NCBI GenBank assembly: GCA_012838795.1
Contig: DUOO01000026.1
Span: 43,528-107,527, forward strand
Length of the DNA: 64,000 nucleotides
Reading direction: 5' to 3'
DNA from: Clostridiaceae bacterium
GTDB lineage: Bacteria > Bacillota > Clostridia > Saccharofermentanales > DTU023
This document shows positions 26,835 to 36,190 of this stretch, in pieces. The translations under genes were made by a program, and so were the position numbers. The stretch's first letter is position 1, and each line of letters starts with the position of its first letter. The notes beneath the pieces are model-generated. The model was not told the DNA's origin and did no database searches. It was given only the letters and a program-made list of their open reading frames with translations.

Positions 26835-27184
26835 AAGAATTTGTTCTTTCCTTATATCCTTCTGTCAGTAACTTAAATTTACCTGCTATAGATAGATTAC
26901 GGAATCACTTTCTGAAAAAAGGGGTCACTTGAAAACTAGTTTCTTTTAACTCTTTACAATTATATTTTTAATAAGAATTGACCTTTTCTTTTTATAATAT
27001 TAATACTATAAAAATGTTAAGTATATATTACAATAATTTTAACTATTAACTCATAAATATGTCCTTTTTAATATATAATCCAAAAACAAGAGGAGTACCC
27101 GGGCAAATATTATGAATCGCGAGAAATATTTACAGAAGTGATACTGCCGTGACATCACATGACTCGAGTCAGAATATATTCTAT
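26835..27184. other. Intergenic region
   Basis: Very AT-rich. A plus-strand promoter-like pair (TTGACC, 17 bases, TAATAC near 26979-27008) leads only to a nine-codon frame at 27113. A 12-base palindrome TGACTCGAGTCA lies near 27161. Confidence 0.35.
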
Positions 27185-28570
27185 TTATGAGTCACTACTC
27201 TTCCTCTTGATTTCCTCAAACATTTCTTTGCTGATATAAATTCCTTTATCTCCATTAGAACTCATATTTATGACACAATCATAAATACTTATCATGCTTT
27301 CTACCGGTTGAATTAAACCGGACCATTCATTACCTTCTTCTTCGTATAAACGTTTCCAATCTGTATACATCTTGATTGCCGGTCTGTTATACTTTCCTTG
27401 AAGGATTGGAAATTGCATTTCACTTCCTTTTTTAATAATCCCTTTTCCTGTCTCATCTTCAGGAACAAATCCTTCGTATTTCACCGGTGTAATAAGAAGC
27501 GCCTTAGTCAATTCTTGGCTAAGCAGATTGTAATACAGACCAAAAACAAATCTTCCATCATCGGTATCAACGGAGCTCAATTGCCCTATTAACAGTATCC
27601 AACGCATTAAATCAGGATTCATCACCGGTCTGTTGATTTCAGGAACTTCGCTGAAATCAGGCTTAGTAACCAGCATACCTGCTTTTAGCACGACTTCTTG
27701 AAAATTAATGATTGCACCGCAAGCTCCGTTAAGATAAAACGTTGAACTTAAGAACTCTTCAAGATTTTTATTGTTTTCATTATTAATCTCACGAATATCT
27801 AGATTTTCGTCTTCTGATATTTGCGCTAATCTTTCATGAAAAGCCTTCGTAATCAACATAATGTATGGTTCTGTGCAGATATACATTTCGTTCTCTTGAG
27901 GGACAATACGACTAAATAGATGTGGTTCACTGGTTCTCTTGTTGTACACACAATAAATACTCTTAACAGAAAGGAGTTTACGGATAAACAAATTCGTAAA
28001 ACTTGTTTCCGCCTCTTGATTCCGCCTTTGTATTTCAGGGTCTTGACTTTGCCTTGGCCTGCTGTACACATTATATACACGCAATATTTCTTGACAATCC
28101 GTAAGACTGAGCTTTTCAGCATCCTCAGGTTTATAGTTTAAGTTATAATGAGGAATATAAACATTAGCAAGTGCATCCAAATAGGCATTATGCATACCTT
28201 CTGTTGTTACGTTACCGTTAAACAAAACTGTCCCACATTTTATCTGTGCATTTTTCGCATTTTGAAGTAAAAGAGTTAAATCGCAATTCGATGCTGTCGG
28301 AGGCATTTGACCATCCGCTGTTCTCATGGCAACTATGACAGAATATTGAGTAGCAGCATAATCTTCACCGAAATGACTGATAGTGACCGCATCGCCCACA
28401 GTAACCGTTCCTTTAAGCCTGCCAAATACAAAAACATCTTCTGAATTCTCTTTAGGAAATTCATATCTTATACCAAGCATAAATTTGTTTTGCATCGGTC
28501 TGTTCAGGTTTGGTACGTCTTTTGGTTGTTCGATCTTATCTTTCTTATTAAAAACATTTCGTAACCCCAT
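27185..28570 (-). CDS. SseB-like domain protein
   Basis: 461 residues. Residues 35-75 have a beta-barrel-like stretch (VFVFGRLKGTVTVGDAVTI) like EF-Tu domain 2. The region after residue 300 fits an SseB-type N-domain: RFVFGLYYNLLSQELTKALLI, then FPILQGKYNRPAIKMYTDWKRLYEE. SseB-like proteins occur with secretion and contact-dependent systems, but function is unproven. The gene is a single unit with an ATG just inside the first frame. The middle section matches nothing I know. Confidence 0.55.
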   Translation of the reverse strand: MGLRNVFNKKDKIEQPKDVPNLNRPMQNKFMLGIRYEFPKENSEDVFVFGRLKGTVTVGDAVTISHFGEDYAATQYSVIVAMRTADGQMPPTASNCDLTLLLQNAKNAQIKCGTVLFNGNVTTEGMHNAYLDALANVYIPHYNLNYKPEDAEKLSLTDCQEILRVYNVYSRPRQSQDPEIQRRNQEAETSFTNLFIRKLLSVKSIYCVYNKRTSEPHLFSRIVPQENEMYICTEPYIMLITKAFHERLAQISEDENLDIREINNENNKNLEEFLSSTFYLNGACGAIINFQEVVLKAGMLVTKPDFSEVPEINRPVMNPDLMRWILLIGQLSSVDTDDGRFVFGLYYNLLSQELTKALLITPVKYEGFVPEDETGKGIIKKGSEMQFPILQGKYNRPAIKMYTDWKRLYEEEGNEWSGLIQPVESMISIYDCVINMSSNGDKGIYISKEMFEEIKRKSSDS

Positions 28571-28907
28571 GGCTTTTCCTCACATTAAATACTATTAATA
28601 TTTTAATATTAAACTATATTAAAATATCTTTGATTAATTTCTGATAAAAAAGATGAAAAGTACTGTCCTGAAATATTTTGGAATCGTTAGATTATTGAAT
28701 AAAATAGTTAAACAGATCTGTCACCGTGTCAATGTATAAAGAAACAACTCAGATTAGCATCAGTCAGGTAATCCTTTTATTTCAAAGAATGGTTGGTTGT
28801 AAATTATTTGTTAAAAAAGAGCCGGGTACTTTTGCAGGCCAGGCTTGTAGTACTTTATCTCCCTGTGTAAAAGATTTTGGAAAAGTTACTATTTTATTCA
28901 CGGGTAA
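28571..28907. other. Region without an intact gene
   Basis: A plus frame from 28726 (MYKETTQISISQV) is open for 90 codons, but its second half conflicts with a better coding signal in another frame. It may be the broken 5' part of the fragment at 28908. Confidence 0.3.
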
Positions 28908-29159
28908 ATTGGTGGTGAGAATAAGGATATTACCCTCAGAGATGCATTTAAAGGGTGCCATTTTACGGATTTTGCCTTTCCGGATTCTGAAAATGTAGAA
29001 ATATCCGCTACTGAGGACGGTAACTTACATTATGTTGGCGGAGTCATAGTCACGGTAGAGGATGACAGCGGAGAATCGTTCGAGATAACGATTAAAGAAG
29101 ACAGCATTTTTGAAGTAGAAATAGAAGACGACATTATATATTTAATTCCGCCAAAATAG
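28908..29159 (+). pseudogene. Acidic C-terminal fragment of an unknown protein
   Basis: A frame without a start codon reads GENKDITLRDAFKGCHFTDF, then VTVEDDSGESFEITIKEDS, to a TAG at 29157. It looks like real protein with beta strands and many acidic residues. The 5' part in another frame (ILFTGK at about 28905) suggests a one-base shift. No family recognised. Confidence 0.35.
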
Positions 29160-29266
29160 CACGGTCTATCCTAAGCAAGGATAGGCTGAAGTACGTGTTT
29201 CTCAATTGTCTGGAAATACATATCAACATAAGTCATCCATATTCTTTCACATTCTTTCATTTTAAT

Positions 29267-29283
29267 AGTCAAAGATAGTCAAA
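29267..29283 (+). promoter_or_regulatory. CtsR operator
   Basis: Two direct heptads AGTCAAA separated by GAT fit the CtsR consensus (RGTCAAA NAN RGTCAAA) exactly. They lie just upstream of a TATAAT box (29293-29298) of the hsp20 gene, so heat-shock repression by CtsR is very likely. Confidence 0.85.
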
Positions 29284-29292
29284 GTCTAAGGT

Positions 29293-29298
29293 TATAAT
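29293..29298 (+). promoter_or_regulatory. -10 box of the hsp20 promoter
   Basis: Perfect TATAAT about 40 bases before the start codon and right after the CtsR site. No good -35 box is seen at 17 bases, and the upstream heptad overlaps that position. Confidence 0.6.
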
Positions 29299-29337
29299 AT
29301 ATTCAAACTTAAAACACACAACACAAGGAGGTAAAAT

Positions 29338-29763
29338 ATGTTTAATTTAGTACCGATGGAACGCAGAAACCGCAGGCTGATGGATCGTTTCAGCCGCAAC
29401 TTTGACCGCTTTTTTGACAGCTTTGAGAATACGATGTCTACCGACATCGTAGACAAGGGTGATCAGTATGAACTGACATGTGAATTACCCGGACTCAAGA
29501 AGGAAGATATTAAAATATCTATTGACGACAGTACCATGACCATCTCTGTAGATCAGCAGATGGAACGTGATGAAAAGAAAGATAACTACGTTCTTCAGGA
29601 GAGGCGAGCCTGTAAGTACAGCAGAAGTTTTGACATCAGGGGCATCGACAAAGACAAGATCAGCGGCTCCTACAAAGATGGCATACTCCAATTAAATCTG
29701 CCCAAGTTGCAGAAGGATGAAGATGAAGGTCAAAAGTATTTAGAAATTGACTTTGGCGACTAA
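29338..29763 (+). CDS. Small heat-shock protein, Hsp20 family
   Basis: 141 residues. The alpha-crystallin domain spans about 40-135: DIVDKGDQYELTCELPGLKKEDI, and the conserved GILQLNLPK near the end. Hsp20 proteins are ATP-independent holdases in the cytoplasm. The start follows an excellent AAGGAGG site at the right spacing. A CtsR operator and TATAAT box lie upstream. Confidence 0.95.
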   Translation: MFNLVPMERRNRRLMDRFSRNFDRFFDSFENTMSTDIVDKGDQYELTCELPGLKKEDIKISIDDSTMTISVDQQMERDEKKDNYVLQERRACKYSRSFDIRGIDKDKISGSYKDGILQLNLPKLQKDEDEGQKYLEIDFGD

Positions 29764-29786
29764 GTCCCTTTAATTAAATCAGATAA

Positions 29787-29822
29787 GAGGCTGTCTCATT
29801 CTCATTTGGCTTTAACGATTTT
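29787..29822 (+). terminator. Terminator of hsp20
   Basis: GAGGCTGTCTCA pairs imperfectly with TTTGAGGCAGCTT and is followed by ATTTATTTCTT. The same hairpin type occurs at 21181 and 41858. Confidence 0.55.
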
Positions 29823-29989
29823 GAGGCAGCTTATTTATTTCTTAATAAAAACTCTGTTCTCATAACATTCAGGATATAATAATAACCCCCCGGTCAGCTC
29901 AACTATATAATTATTTTTTTCTCACTTCTTACTGATATAAGATACTTCTTTTTCTTTAAGATATTTCCTTTGTTACAACCTATGGGTCA

Positions 29990-31132
29990 CTAATTAATTG
30001 CTGTACCGGTTGCTACTTTACCATCAGTAATTTCGTGGTCAACGAGAATTTCATCTTGTGTAAGCATGAAGTAGCTATCCCATTCCCGGCTGCCGGGCGA
30101 ACCCGTCTCTTCACTCCATGTAATATCTACATGATAGGTACCGGAATCCAGCTTTACAATGTTCCACATATGGGCGAAATTATCTCCGCCTACACCATCT
30201 ACGGTTTCACACCATAAGTTTGCTTTTTGACATAGATACATAAAACCTCTTGAATAACCTTGGCAGATTGAATATCCGCCCACAATGGAACCATATGCGG
30301 TTCCATTCTGCCAACCTCCTGCGCCCTCATGGTCATAGGATGTGACATATGAAATAACCAAAGCCAGGTAGCGATATTTATCATAAGCAGAATAATCATC
30401 CGGCATACGCTCAACTATACGGGTACAAACGTCATCAAAGTGTAGCAGCTCTTTACGAAGCTCGACTGAATCAGCAGGACGTTGTTCTGAATCCCACGGC
30501 ATAAAATAGAGAGATTCCAGTGCAGTCGTCATATTTTCTTCTACCACCTCATGTATCGTAAAGTAAATTTCGAATTCGGGGTAATCCTTCACTACAGCAT
30601 CGGAAGCATACATTGCCATGTTCATCACGTCATATCCATCCTGTTCTGCGGTATAAGAGAAAGATTTCAGCTCCTGTACGTTTGTAAGGATTTCATCATA
30701 CATGGCTTTTTCTTCCCGGCTCAAACCGTCATAGAGCAGCTTAGGCTCATAATTAAATGTGACGTCTGACAGCTCTCGGCGATCAGCATCAATCATCGAA
30801 ATAGCCAGATCAATATATGGATCAATGAATTCGATGGCCATATTAACTTCTGACGGAGCAGTATCCGACGTTGTAGCTGTACTGTCCGGTTCCTGTGCAG
30901 ATGAAGATGGCGGTGTAGTAGTTGTAATTACAGACTTCGCCGAGATTTCACTCGCTTCCGATGAAGGTTTCTCTGATTGTTTTGTACAACCTGAAAGCAC
31001 CGGAATATTCACAACTAATATAGCTGATAAAACAAGCAAAAGTGATCTTTTGACTTTGCGTTTCAGTGTATTAATAAACACGGTACAGCAAACGCAGATA
31101 AAAAATATCATTGATGTTATCCAAAGTTGCAT
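29990..31132 (-). CDS. Transglutaminase-like lipoprotein
   Basis: 380 residues. A hydrophobic N-terminus ends in the lipobox PVLSGC (Cys near residue 48), followed by a Ser/Thr-rich linker. The transglutaminase-fold catalytic triad is visible: Cys in GYSICQGYSRGF, His in FAHMWNIVKL and Asp in TYHVDITW. Such proteins are often surface proteases or cross-linkers. The first ATG precedes another hydrophobic stretch, so a later start such as the GTG near residue 16 may be used. A separate transcription unit. Confidence 0.75.
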   Translation of the reverse strand: MQLWITSMIFFICVCCTVFINTLKRKVKRSLLLVLSAILVVNIPVLSGCTKQSEKPSSEASEISAKSVITTTTPPSSSAQEPDSTATTSDTAPSEVNMAIEFIDPYIDLAISMIDADRRELSDVTFNYEPKLLYDGLSREEKAMYDEILTNVQELKSFSYTAEQDGYDVMNMAMYASDAVVKDYPEFEIYFTIHEVVEENMTTALESLYFMPWDSEQRPADSVELRKELLHFDDVCTRIVERMPDDYSAYDKYRYLALVISYVTSYDHEGAGGWQNGTAYGSIVGGYSICQGYSRGFMYLCQKANLWCETVDGVGGDNFAHMWNIVKLDSGTYHVDITWSEETGSPGSREWDSYFMLTQDEILVDHEITDGKVATGTAIN

Positions 31133-31284
31133 TCTTTTTTAATCCGAAATATAAAACGTTTCATTTGTTTTTCTCATCATAATAATAAGCATTTTATTAT
31201 GCTTATTATTACAATATACTGTGCCAATCATCAGAACAGGTTTCAATCATGATAATACAAAAGTATGATCACAATGTAACAGCG

Positions 31285-31980
31285 TTAATTGAAGTCGCTG
31301 AATGTACCGTCCGTCAAGAGCTCCACCTTGCCGCGCCATTCTTTTTTGCCTTGATTAACATAGAGATAGGTGCCGTCGGGAATAACGTAAAATTCATTGC
31401 CAAAACTGTCTCCTTTGGCAATTTCATCAATCATCAGCATACCGTCTACCTTGACATCCTTTAATATCTGCGAATGCGGAATCACTCTTTCTTCAACCAG
31501 ACCCAGCCCTGACAGGAAACGCTTGTAATCAGGATCAACCGCTTCCCCTTCTAATTCCGGCAGGGCATAAACTTCTGCCGCCATGTTCATGGATCCGGCA
31601 CTGATGCCCATAATGATCTTGTTATAATTTGCCAGTATATCTTTTAGGTTGATTTCTCGGAAAAACTTATTCTGGGTCGGGACATGACCACCAAAGAGGA
31701 TAATTACATCTGCCTTGTTAATCAGACTTTCGGCATCCCGGCAATTTCTTTTGTCCAAGAATACCATCTCTTTGATCGCAAAATCTTTCTCAAGAAAAGA
31801 ATTTTTGGTTAGCTCCAACATTTGGTCATTTTGTTCACTATTATCAGGATCAGCGGCAATGATCAAATAATTGCATGCTTCATTCTTTGTATCCTGACGA
31901 AGTGAATCTAAAAGTTCATTTTCCGGATTGAGAGCTGTCAGATCCGGAGTAAAAAGATTGCTGGTTAAATAAATAATCAT
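31285..31980 (-). CDS. Peptidase S51 / dipeptidase E-like protein
   Basis: 231 residues. The nucleophile elbow reads GISAGSMNMA (Ser near 122). VIILFGGHVPTQNKF and the VIPDGTYLYV segment match the S51 group, a class I glutamine amidotransferase fold with serine, that cuts N-terminal Asp dipeptides in the cytoplasm. The His expected in the triad lies in PHSQ. The start has a GGAGGAA ribosome site. Confidence 0.8.
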   Translation of the reverse strand: MIIYLTSNLFTPDLTALNPENELLDSLRQDTKNEACNYLIIAADPDNSEQNDQMLELTKNSFLEKDFAIKEMVFLDKRNCRDAESLINKADVIILFGGHVPTQNKFFREINLKDILANYNKIIMGISAGSMNMAAEVYALPELEGEAVDPDYKRFLSGLGLVEERVIPHSQILKDVKVDGMLMIDEIAKGDSFGNEFYVIPDGTYLYVNQGKKEWRGKVELLTDGTFSDFN

Positions 31981-32088
31981 GATATTCCTCCTTTGAATAT
32001 AAATACAAATCAGTTAAATTTTATGCGACTAAATTAATTGTAACAAATCTTTTATAGAGCTTTCAATCAAAAGCACCTTATTACCTTA

Positions 32089-32679
32089 TTAACGATCTAT
32101 AACCATTCCGCAATTGACTTCACTGGGAACGTATAAGAGATTTACCGGAACATACAATGCATCTGCCGGATACATACTACGGGCAAAAGGAATTTCAGGA
32201 ACACCGATCGATCTAAGAAAATTTTTCAATTCCTTAAAATCATTATAAGTCTTTTCCAGAAACATCCATGCACCATAAGGCCGGTTAAAATGAAAAATAA
32301 TATAACGGTAAGGTGTGTCAATCATATTGCCCGTTACCTCTTTAGCCTTACTTTATTCATAAAAATGGGTGAAACCGACGAGAAAGTTTAACGGCAAACT
32401 TCTATTGAAAGCAGGTGAAGTTTCAAAACAACTAATTTGACCGTTTCCTATCCTTAAGACCACCCTCTTCTTAAAAAGACTATAAAAATAAACAATTATA
32501 ATCAGAGAAAATAACAAAGCAAAAATAATTATAAAAGCAGCGTACAATGGCGGATAGGGACGGTTGTCTTCGTCCTTTCCAAATAACACTGCAAGAATAG
32601 CTCCAATCATAATCGGCAGTACAAACAGGGGCCAAATATTTTTCAGCCGGAAGCCATAAGGAGCATAAAAAACTTTCAC
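32089..32679 (-). pseudogene. Small membrane protein interrupted by an in-frame TAA
   Basis: The first part (108 codons from 32679) has two membrane helices (about 15-32 and 48-70) and ends FTHFYE at TAA 32353. After nine more codons in the same frame (SKAKEVTGN) comes an open run of 78 codons with an ATG (TPYRYIIFHFNRPYGAWMFL). So one ORF of about 197 codons is cut by a single stop. The PH-like C-terminal part recalls YcxB-type proteins. Alternatively the second half is made separately from the ATG at 32325. Confidence 0.6.
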
Positions 32680-32861
32680 GGTTATGCAACACCTTTCTTA
32701 TCTTCTTGGTTCGCTAAGACCATTTATAGCTCTCCCAACCGTATTATATTGATTCAACTATACCTCAAACGGATTTGGCAGTTTCAATCAAACTATAATT
32801 TACAGTGAACTGCATTGACTATTCCATTAAGAAAAAATGCAATATATTATCCCAGGTTTTT

Positions 32862-34433
32862 TTAATAATCAAATGAATATTCAAAATCCGGCAAACTAAT
32901 TCTTAGAGTATACGGATCTTCTGTCGGACTCATATCAAATGTAATGAATAACTCATTATCCTTCAATTCAATATCAGATGGCCAATAATATTCCGAACTA
33001 AAACTTTCGATGCGTTTCGCTATTTTTCCCTCAGAATCAACCATTACAAAGTTTGTACCTATGAAACCCAAGATGTATAGATTTCCTGAATCATCAATTG
33101 TGGCATCAGTTGCAATGAGCTTAGCTTCCGGACAAATCCAGACCGCTTCGCCATCAGAAATCCGGCACTTATACAGACCATTATCCAGGTCTATATAGTA
33201 GAAATAGCCATTCCTCGCCCCCAGATAGTAATAATTTAGAGACTGCCCCAAAAGACTTTTTGAAAATTCCTTCGTCCATACCACATCCTTCTCAAAATTG
33301 ATACCATTTATTTTCAAAAACTCCTGTCCCTCTTCAATTTTACTATAGGCTTTAATTTTAACCGCTTTATCTAGCCCAAACTCTGTGTGAGTTATTGAAT
33401 TTATTGTTGTTTGTACTATGTCACAATACTTTTGTGCACCGTTTTTATTGGGATGTACAGAAGATTTACTCACTATTTTATCTATAAACTCACCTTTCAA
33501 ATCTTGTTTTTTAACAAAACATATTGGATGAATGAAGGGTTTATCACTATAAGCTTCATGCCCATAAAAACCTTCCTCAACAGATGAAAAGTAAATATTC
33601 ATTCCCTCGTTCCGACAATCTGACACTAACAACCTTAATGCTTCATTGAACAAAGTAACATTTGTGTTGATTTTTTCTGCTTCACTCTTTCTGAAAGGAA
33701 GCCCTCCTCCTTCTGCATCTAACAATCTCGGATAACCTGCAACAATAATTTTTGCTTGTGGGCCTGCTTGCTCAGAGATATCAAAATATGCTTGCTTCAA
33801 TTTGTCTCGAACACCACCGTTACTATCATAAAAATCTTTCCAAGCCTTGTTCAGTCTTTTGGACAAAGCATTCGGTGCAAAAATCGGACTGCTCAATACG
33901 GCTTTTTTTATAATATCTGCAAAACCTAAATTATTGCCACCAAGAGTAATGGTGATATAATCGACCTTGTTTTTTCCAATTTCATTAAATATAGCCAGCT
34001 GAGGTTTAACGTAATAAAAGTCATCAATACCCCCATCATCAACTTGTTTTTGTTGATGAGTGTACAAATGTTCAGTTTCTGCTCCGGAAGTTGCTACAAA
34101 AAACCAATTCTCATTGTGATATTCAGCCAACGCCATACTTAATCCGGGAACTTTCAGTTTACCCGGCCAAGCATTTTCCGATCTGTGCGCCAGCCAATCT
34201 TCATTTTCCACTTTTTCATATGTGGGAGCATCCTGACCAAAATACGACTCAAGCCCCTCTCCCGAAGAATAAGAATCGCCCATTGAAATTACGAAAATCT
34301 CATCTTGAAAGAATCCCCTGTTTTCTTCAGGAGACGCCTTTACGTGGTTAAACTCAGGTAAAATAAGTATACTTACTAAAGCTAAAAGAATTACTATACC
34401 TCTTTTAAAAAATACTTGTTTCTTCACTCTCAT
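32862..34433 (-). CDS. Secreted GDSL/SGNH hydrolase
   Basis: 523 residues with a signal peptide (about 1-33). SGNH block I is SMGDSYSSGEG (Ser54), Gly/Asn blocks are TITLGGNNLGF, and the SSVHPNKNGAQKYC segment holds the catalytic His. The last 200 residues look like beta-propeller blades (NLYILGFIGTNF, ELKDNELFITFDMS). It probably acts on cell-wall or lipid esters outside the cell. Its start overlaps the stop of the preceding gene by ATGA, so the two are translationally coupled. Confidence 0.8.
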   Translation of the reverse strand: MRVKKQVFFKRGIVILLALVSILILPEFNHVKASPEENRGFFQDEIFVISMGDSYSSGEGLESYFGQDAPTYEKVENEDWLAHRSENAWPGKLKVPGLSMALAEYHNENWFFVATSGAETEHLYTHQQKQVDDGGIDDFYYVKPQLAIFNEIGKNKVDYITITLGGNNLGFADIIKKAVLSSPIFAPNALSKRLNKAWKDFYDSNGGVRDKLKQAYFDISEQAGPQAKIIVAGYPRLLDAEGGGLPFRKSEAEKINTNVTLFNEALRLLVSDCRNEGMNIYFSSVEEGFYGHEAYSDKPFIHPICFVKKQDLKGEFIDKIVSKSSVHPNKNGAQKYCDIVQTTINSITHTEFGLDKAVKIKAYSKIEEGQEFLKINGINFEKDVVWTKEFSKSLLGQSLNYYYLGARNGYFYYIDLDNGLYKCRISDGEAVWICPEAKLIATDATIDDSGNLYILGFIGTNFVMVDSEGKIAKRIESFSSEYYWPSDIELKDNELFITFDMSPTEDPYTLRISLPDFEYSFDY

Positions 34434-35194
34434 AGGGCATCAATAACCTCAACTGTAAGTTCTTCAAGAGTCGCTGCATCAATCTTATCAACAACTATTA
34501 CCATAAACTCCGATTCATTTGGGATAATTTCGTAAAATTGATTACTGACGTTATCATAACCAAAAATTGTTTCTTTTTCTGAAACAATAACCTCTACATT
34601 GCGATTGGACTCCATATTATAGGAGACCGGTAATGCGGTAATTGAATCGTTCACAACCATAATCGTCCAGATGTCATCGCTCTCTGTTACATAGAAAGTC
34701 TCATAGATAGGATGCTTAACTTCACTCGAGTCAGAAATCTCATAAGATTCAAAAAACTCACCATTCATAGCAAACTCACTTGTTATGGGAAAATCGACAA
34801 ACCCTGACTCTGTTAATGAAGTATGAACCTGTTCTTCACTTTGGATAAACTCTGAATCAGCAACTTTTATCTTATTTATAACTTCTGAATTCTGTGCATA
34901 ATAATCATCCGCAGACAGCATCTCAAACGGACCGGATTCATCAATTATTTCGTTTTCTGTTTTATCATTATTATCTGTCATAGTAATATCAGGCACATTT
35001 GATACAGTTGTGTTTTTATTACTATCTGACGAACCCGATGTTATTGAACTTTTATTTATAGCAGGCACACTCAAACCAGCTGTTTTTTTATCAAGTTTCA
35101 ATTTGTTTAAATAGAAAAAAACAAAAATAATAAGTGCCAACAATAATATGATTCCCAATATTAAAAAACGTATTTTTTTACTCATAAACAGCAC
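34430..35194 (-). CDS. Membrane-anchored protein with a Ser/Asn-rich linker
   Basis: 254 residues. One N-terminal membrane helix (about 6-28), a low-complexity Ser/Asn/Thr linker to about residue 85, then a beta-rich external domain with EVIVSEKETIFGYDN. No family recognised. It is coupled to the GDSL hydrolase gene by a 4-base overlap, so a shared role at the cell surface is likely. Confidence 0.55.
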   Translation of the reverse strand: MLFMSKKIRFLILGIILLLALIIFVFFYLNKLKLDKKTAGLSVPAINKSSITSGSSDSNKNTTVSNVPDITMTDNNDKTENEIIDESGPFEMLSADDYYAQNSEVINKIKVADSEFIQSEEQVHTSLTESGFVDFPITSEFAMNGEFFESYEISDSSEVKHPIYETFYVTESDDIWTIMVVNDSITALPVSYNMESNRNVEVIVSEKETIFGYDNVSNQFYEIIPNESEFMVIVVDKIDAATLEELTVEVIDAL

Positions 35195-35317
35195 CTCCGC
35201 TATGTCGGAATACGATGTCAGGGCTTCTTCGTTAATTCGTACAGAATAACTATTTTTTTATAAATTGTCTACTTATAGTTTATGGTATTTAATTAATAGT
35301 AAAAAATTGATTTGCAA

Positions 35318-35887
35318 TTAAGTCTCTGTCCAGTCCTTCTTATGAATAACAGTTAAAACTGAATCTTCTTGAGTATTGTACATAGTCGCCATCATCTGAT
35401 CACATACATATTTAAATCCCAGTTTTTGGTTAACGCGCTTAGATTGTTGATTTCGTTTGAAATACCCGCAAAAAACTGCATCAAGTTGAAGATCCTCAAA
35501 GCAAAAACTCAATACTTTGGATAAAGCTTGGGGCATGAAGCCTTTTCCCCAATAATCCTTACTAAGTACATAACCAATTTCTCTGCATTTAAGAGACTTA
35601 TATTCTTCACCGACACAATTTTCGTTATAACACTCTATTCCGACAGAGCCTATGACCTTACCTGATTTCTTTTCTGCAACTGCTAATGTTTTTTTCTCAT
35701 TGATAAACATATCTAAAATTTCTTTTGATTCTTCAACGGACTTATGATGAACCCATCCGGCCAGCTCGCCAACACCGGGAACTCGCGCATATTCATTTAA
35801 GTCTTGCAGATCCGTTTCCTGAAAAGGTCTGAGAATTAAAGATTCTGTTTCTAAGTACACACCGGTAATATCAATAGTTGCATTCAT
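35318..35887 (-). CDS. GNAT acetyltransferase, RimJ/RimL type
   Basis: 189 residues. It starts like RimJ/RimL proteins (LETESLILRPFQETDLQDLNEY), has the acetyl-CoA loop region EIGYVLSKDYWGKGFMPQAL and the tail RNQQSKRVNQKLGFKYV. These acetylate N-termini or amino groups of unknown substrates. The start ATG is clear. Confidence 0.85.
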   Translation of the reverse strand: MNATIDITGVYLETESLILRPFQETDLQDLNEYARVPGVGELAGWVHHKSVEESKEILDMFINEKKTLAVAEKKSGKVIGSVGIECYNENCVGEEYKSLKCREIGYVLSKDYWGKGFMPQALSKVLSFCFEDLQLDAVFCGYFKRNQQSKRVNQKLGFKYVCDQMMATMYNTQEDSVLTVIHKKDWTET

Positions 35888-35899
35888 TTAATAACCCTG

Positions 35900-36190
35900 C
35901 CTTTCTGTGATGTCGGACTGGCTGCTTACCTATGTTCTCTCAGAACAACCGAAGCTTTTGATCTGAGTCCGTTAAAAGGAAATCTCTTTGAGAGCTGGGT
36001 AATTTCAGAAATATACAAGTCGCATCAGCATAATGGAGTTGATCCTCAACTATACTATTATCGTGACAGCAACCAGAAGGAAATTGATTTGCTGATTGAA
36101 AGGGACGGAAAACTGATTGATCTGATCAGTATTCCAAGTTTATTTGCACAATATTATTTACAAGTTGGGGAAAAATTCACTGAGCGTTAG
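35900..36190 (+). pseudogene. DUF4143 (AAA ATPase) C-terminal remnant
   Basis: An open stretch without a start reads FCDVGLAAYLCS, then KGNLFESWVISEIYKS, YYRDSNQKEIDLLI, stopping at TAG 36188. This is the C-terminal nuclease-like part of AAA_14/DUF4143 ATPases. The rest of the gene is gone, and the residues after EIDLLIERDGK (LIDLISIPS) do not match the usual ExK strand. Three intact relatives lie at 47-55 kb. Confidence 0.75.

Noticed and set aside
26979..27145. Plus-strand promoter-like sequence followed by a nine-codon ORF
   Set aside because: No gene follows; AT-rich sequence gives such matches by chance.
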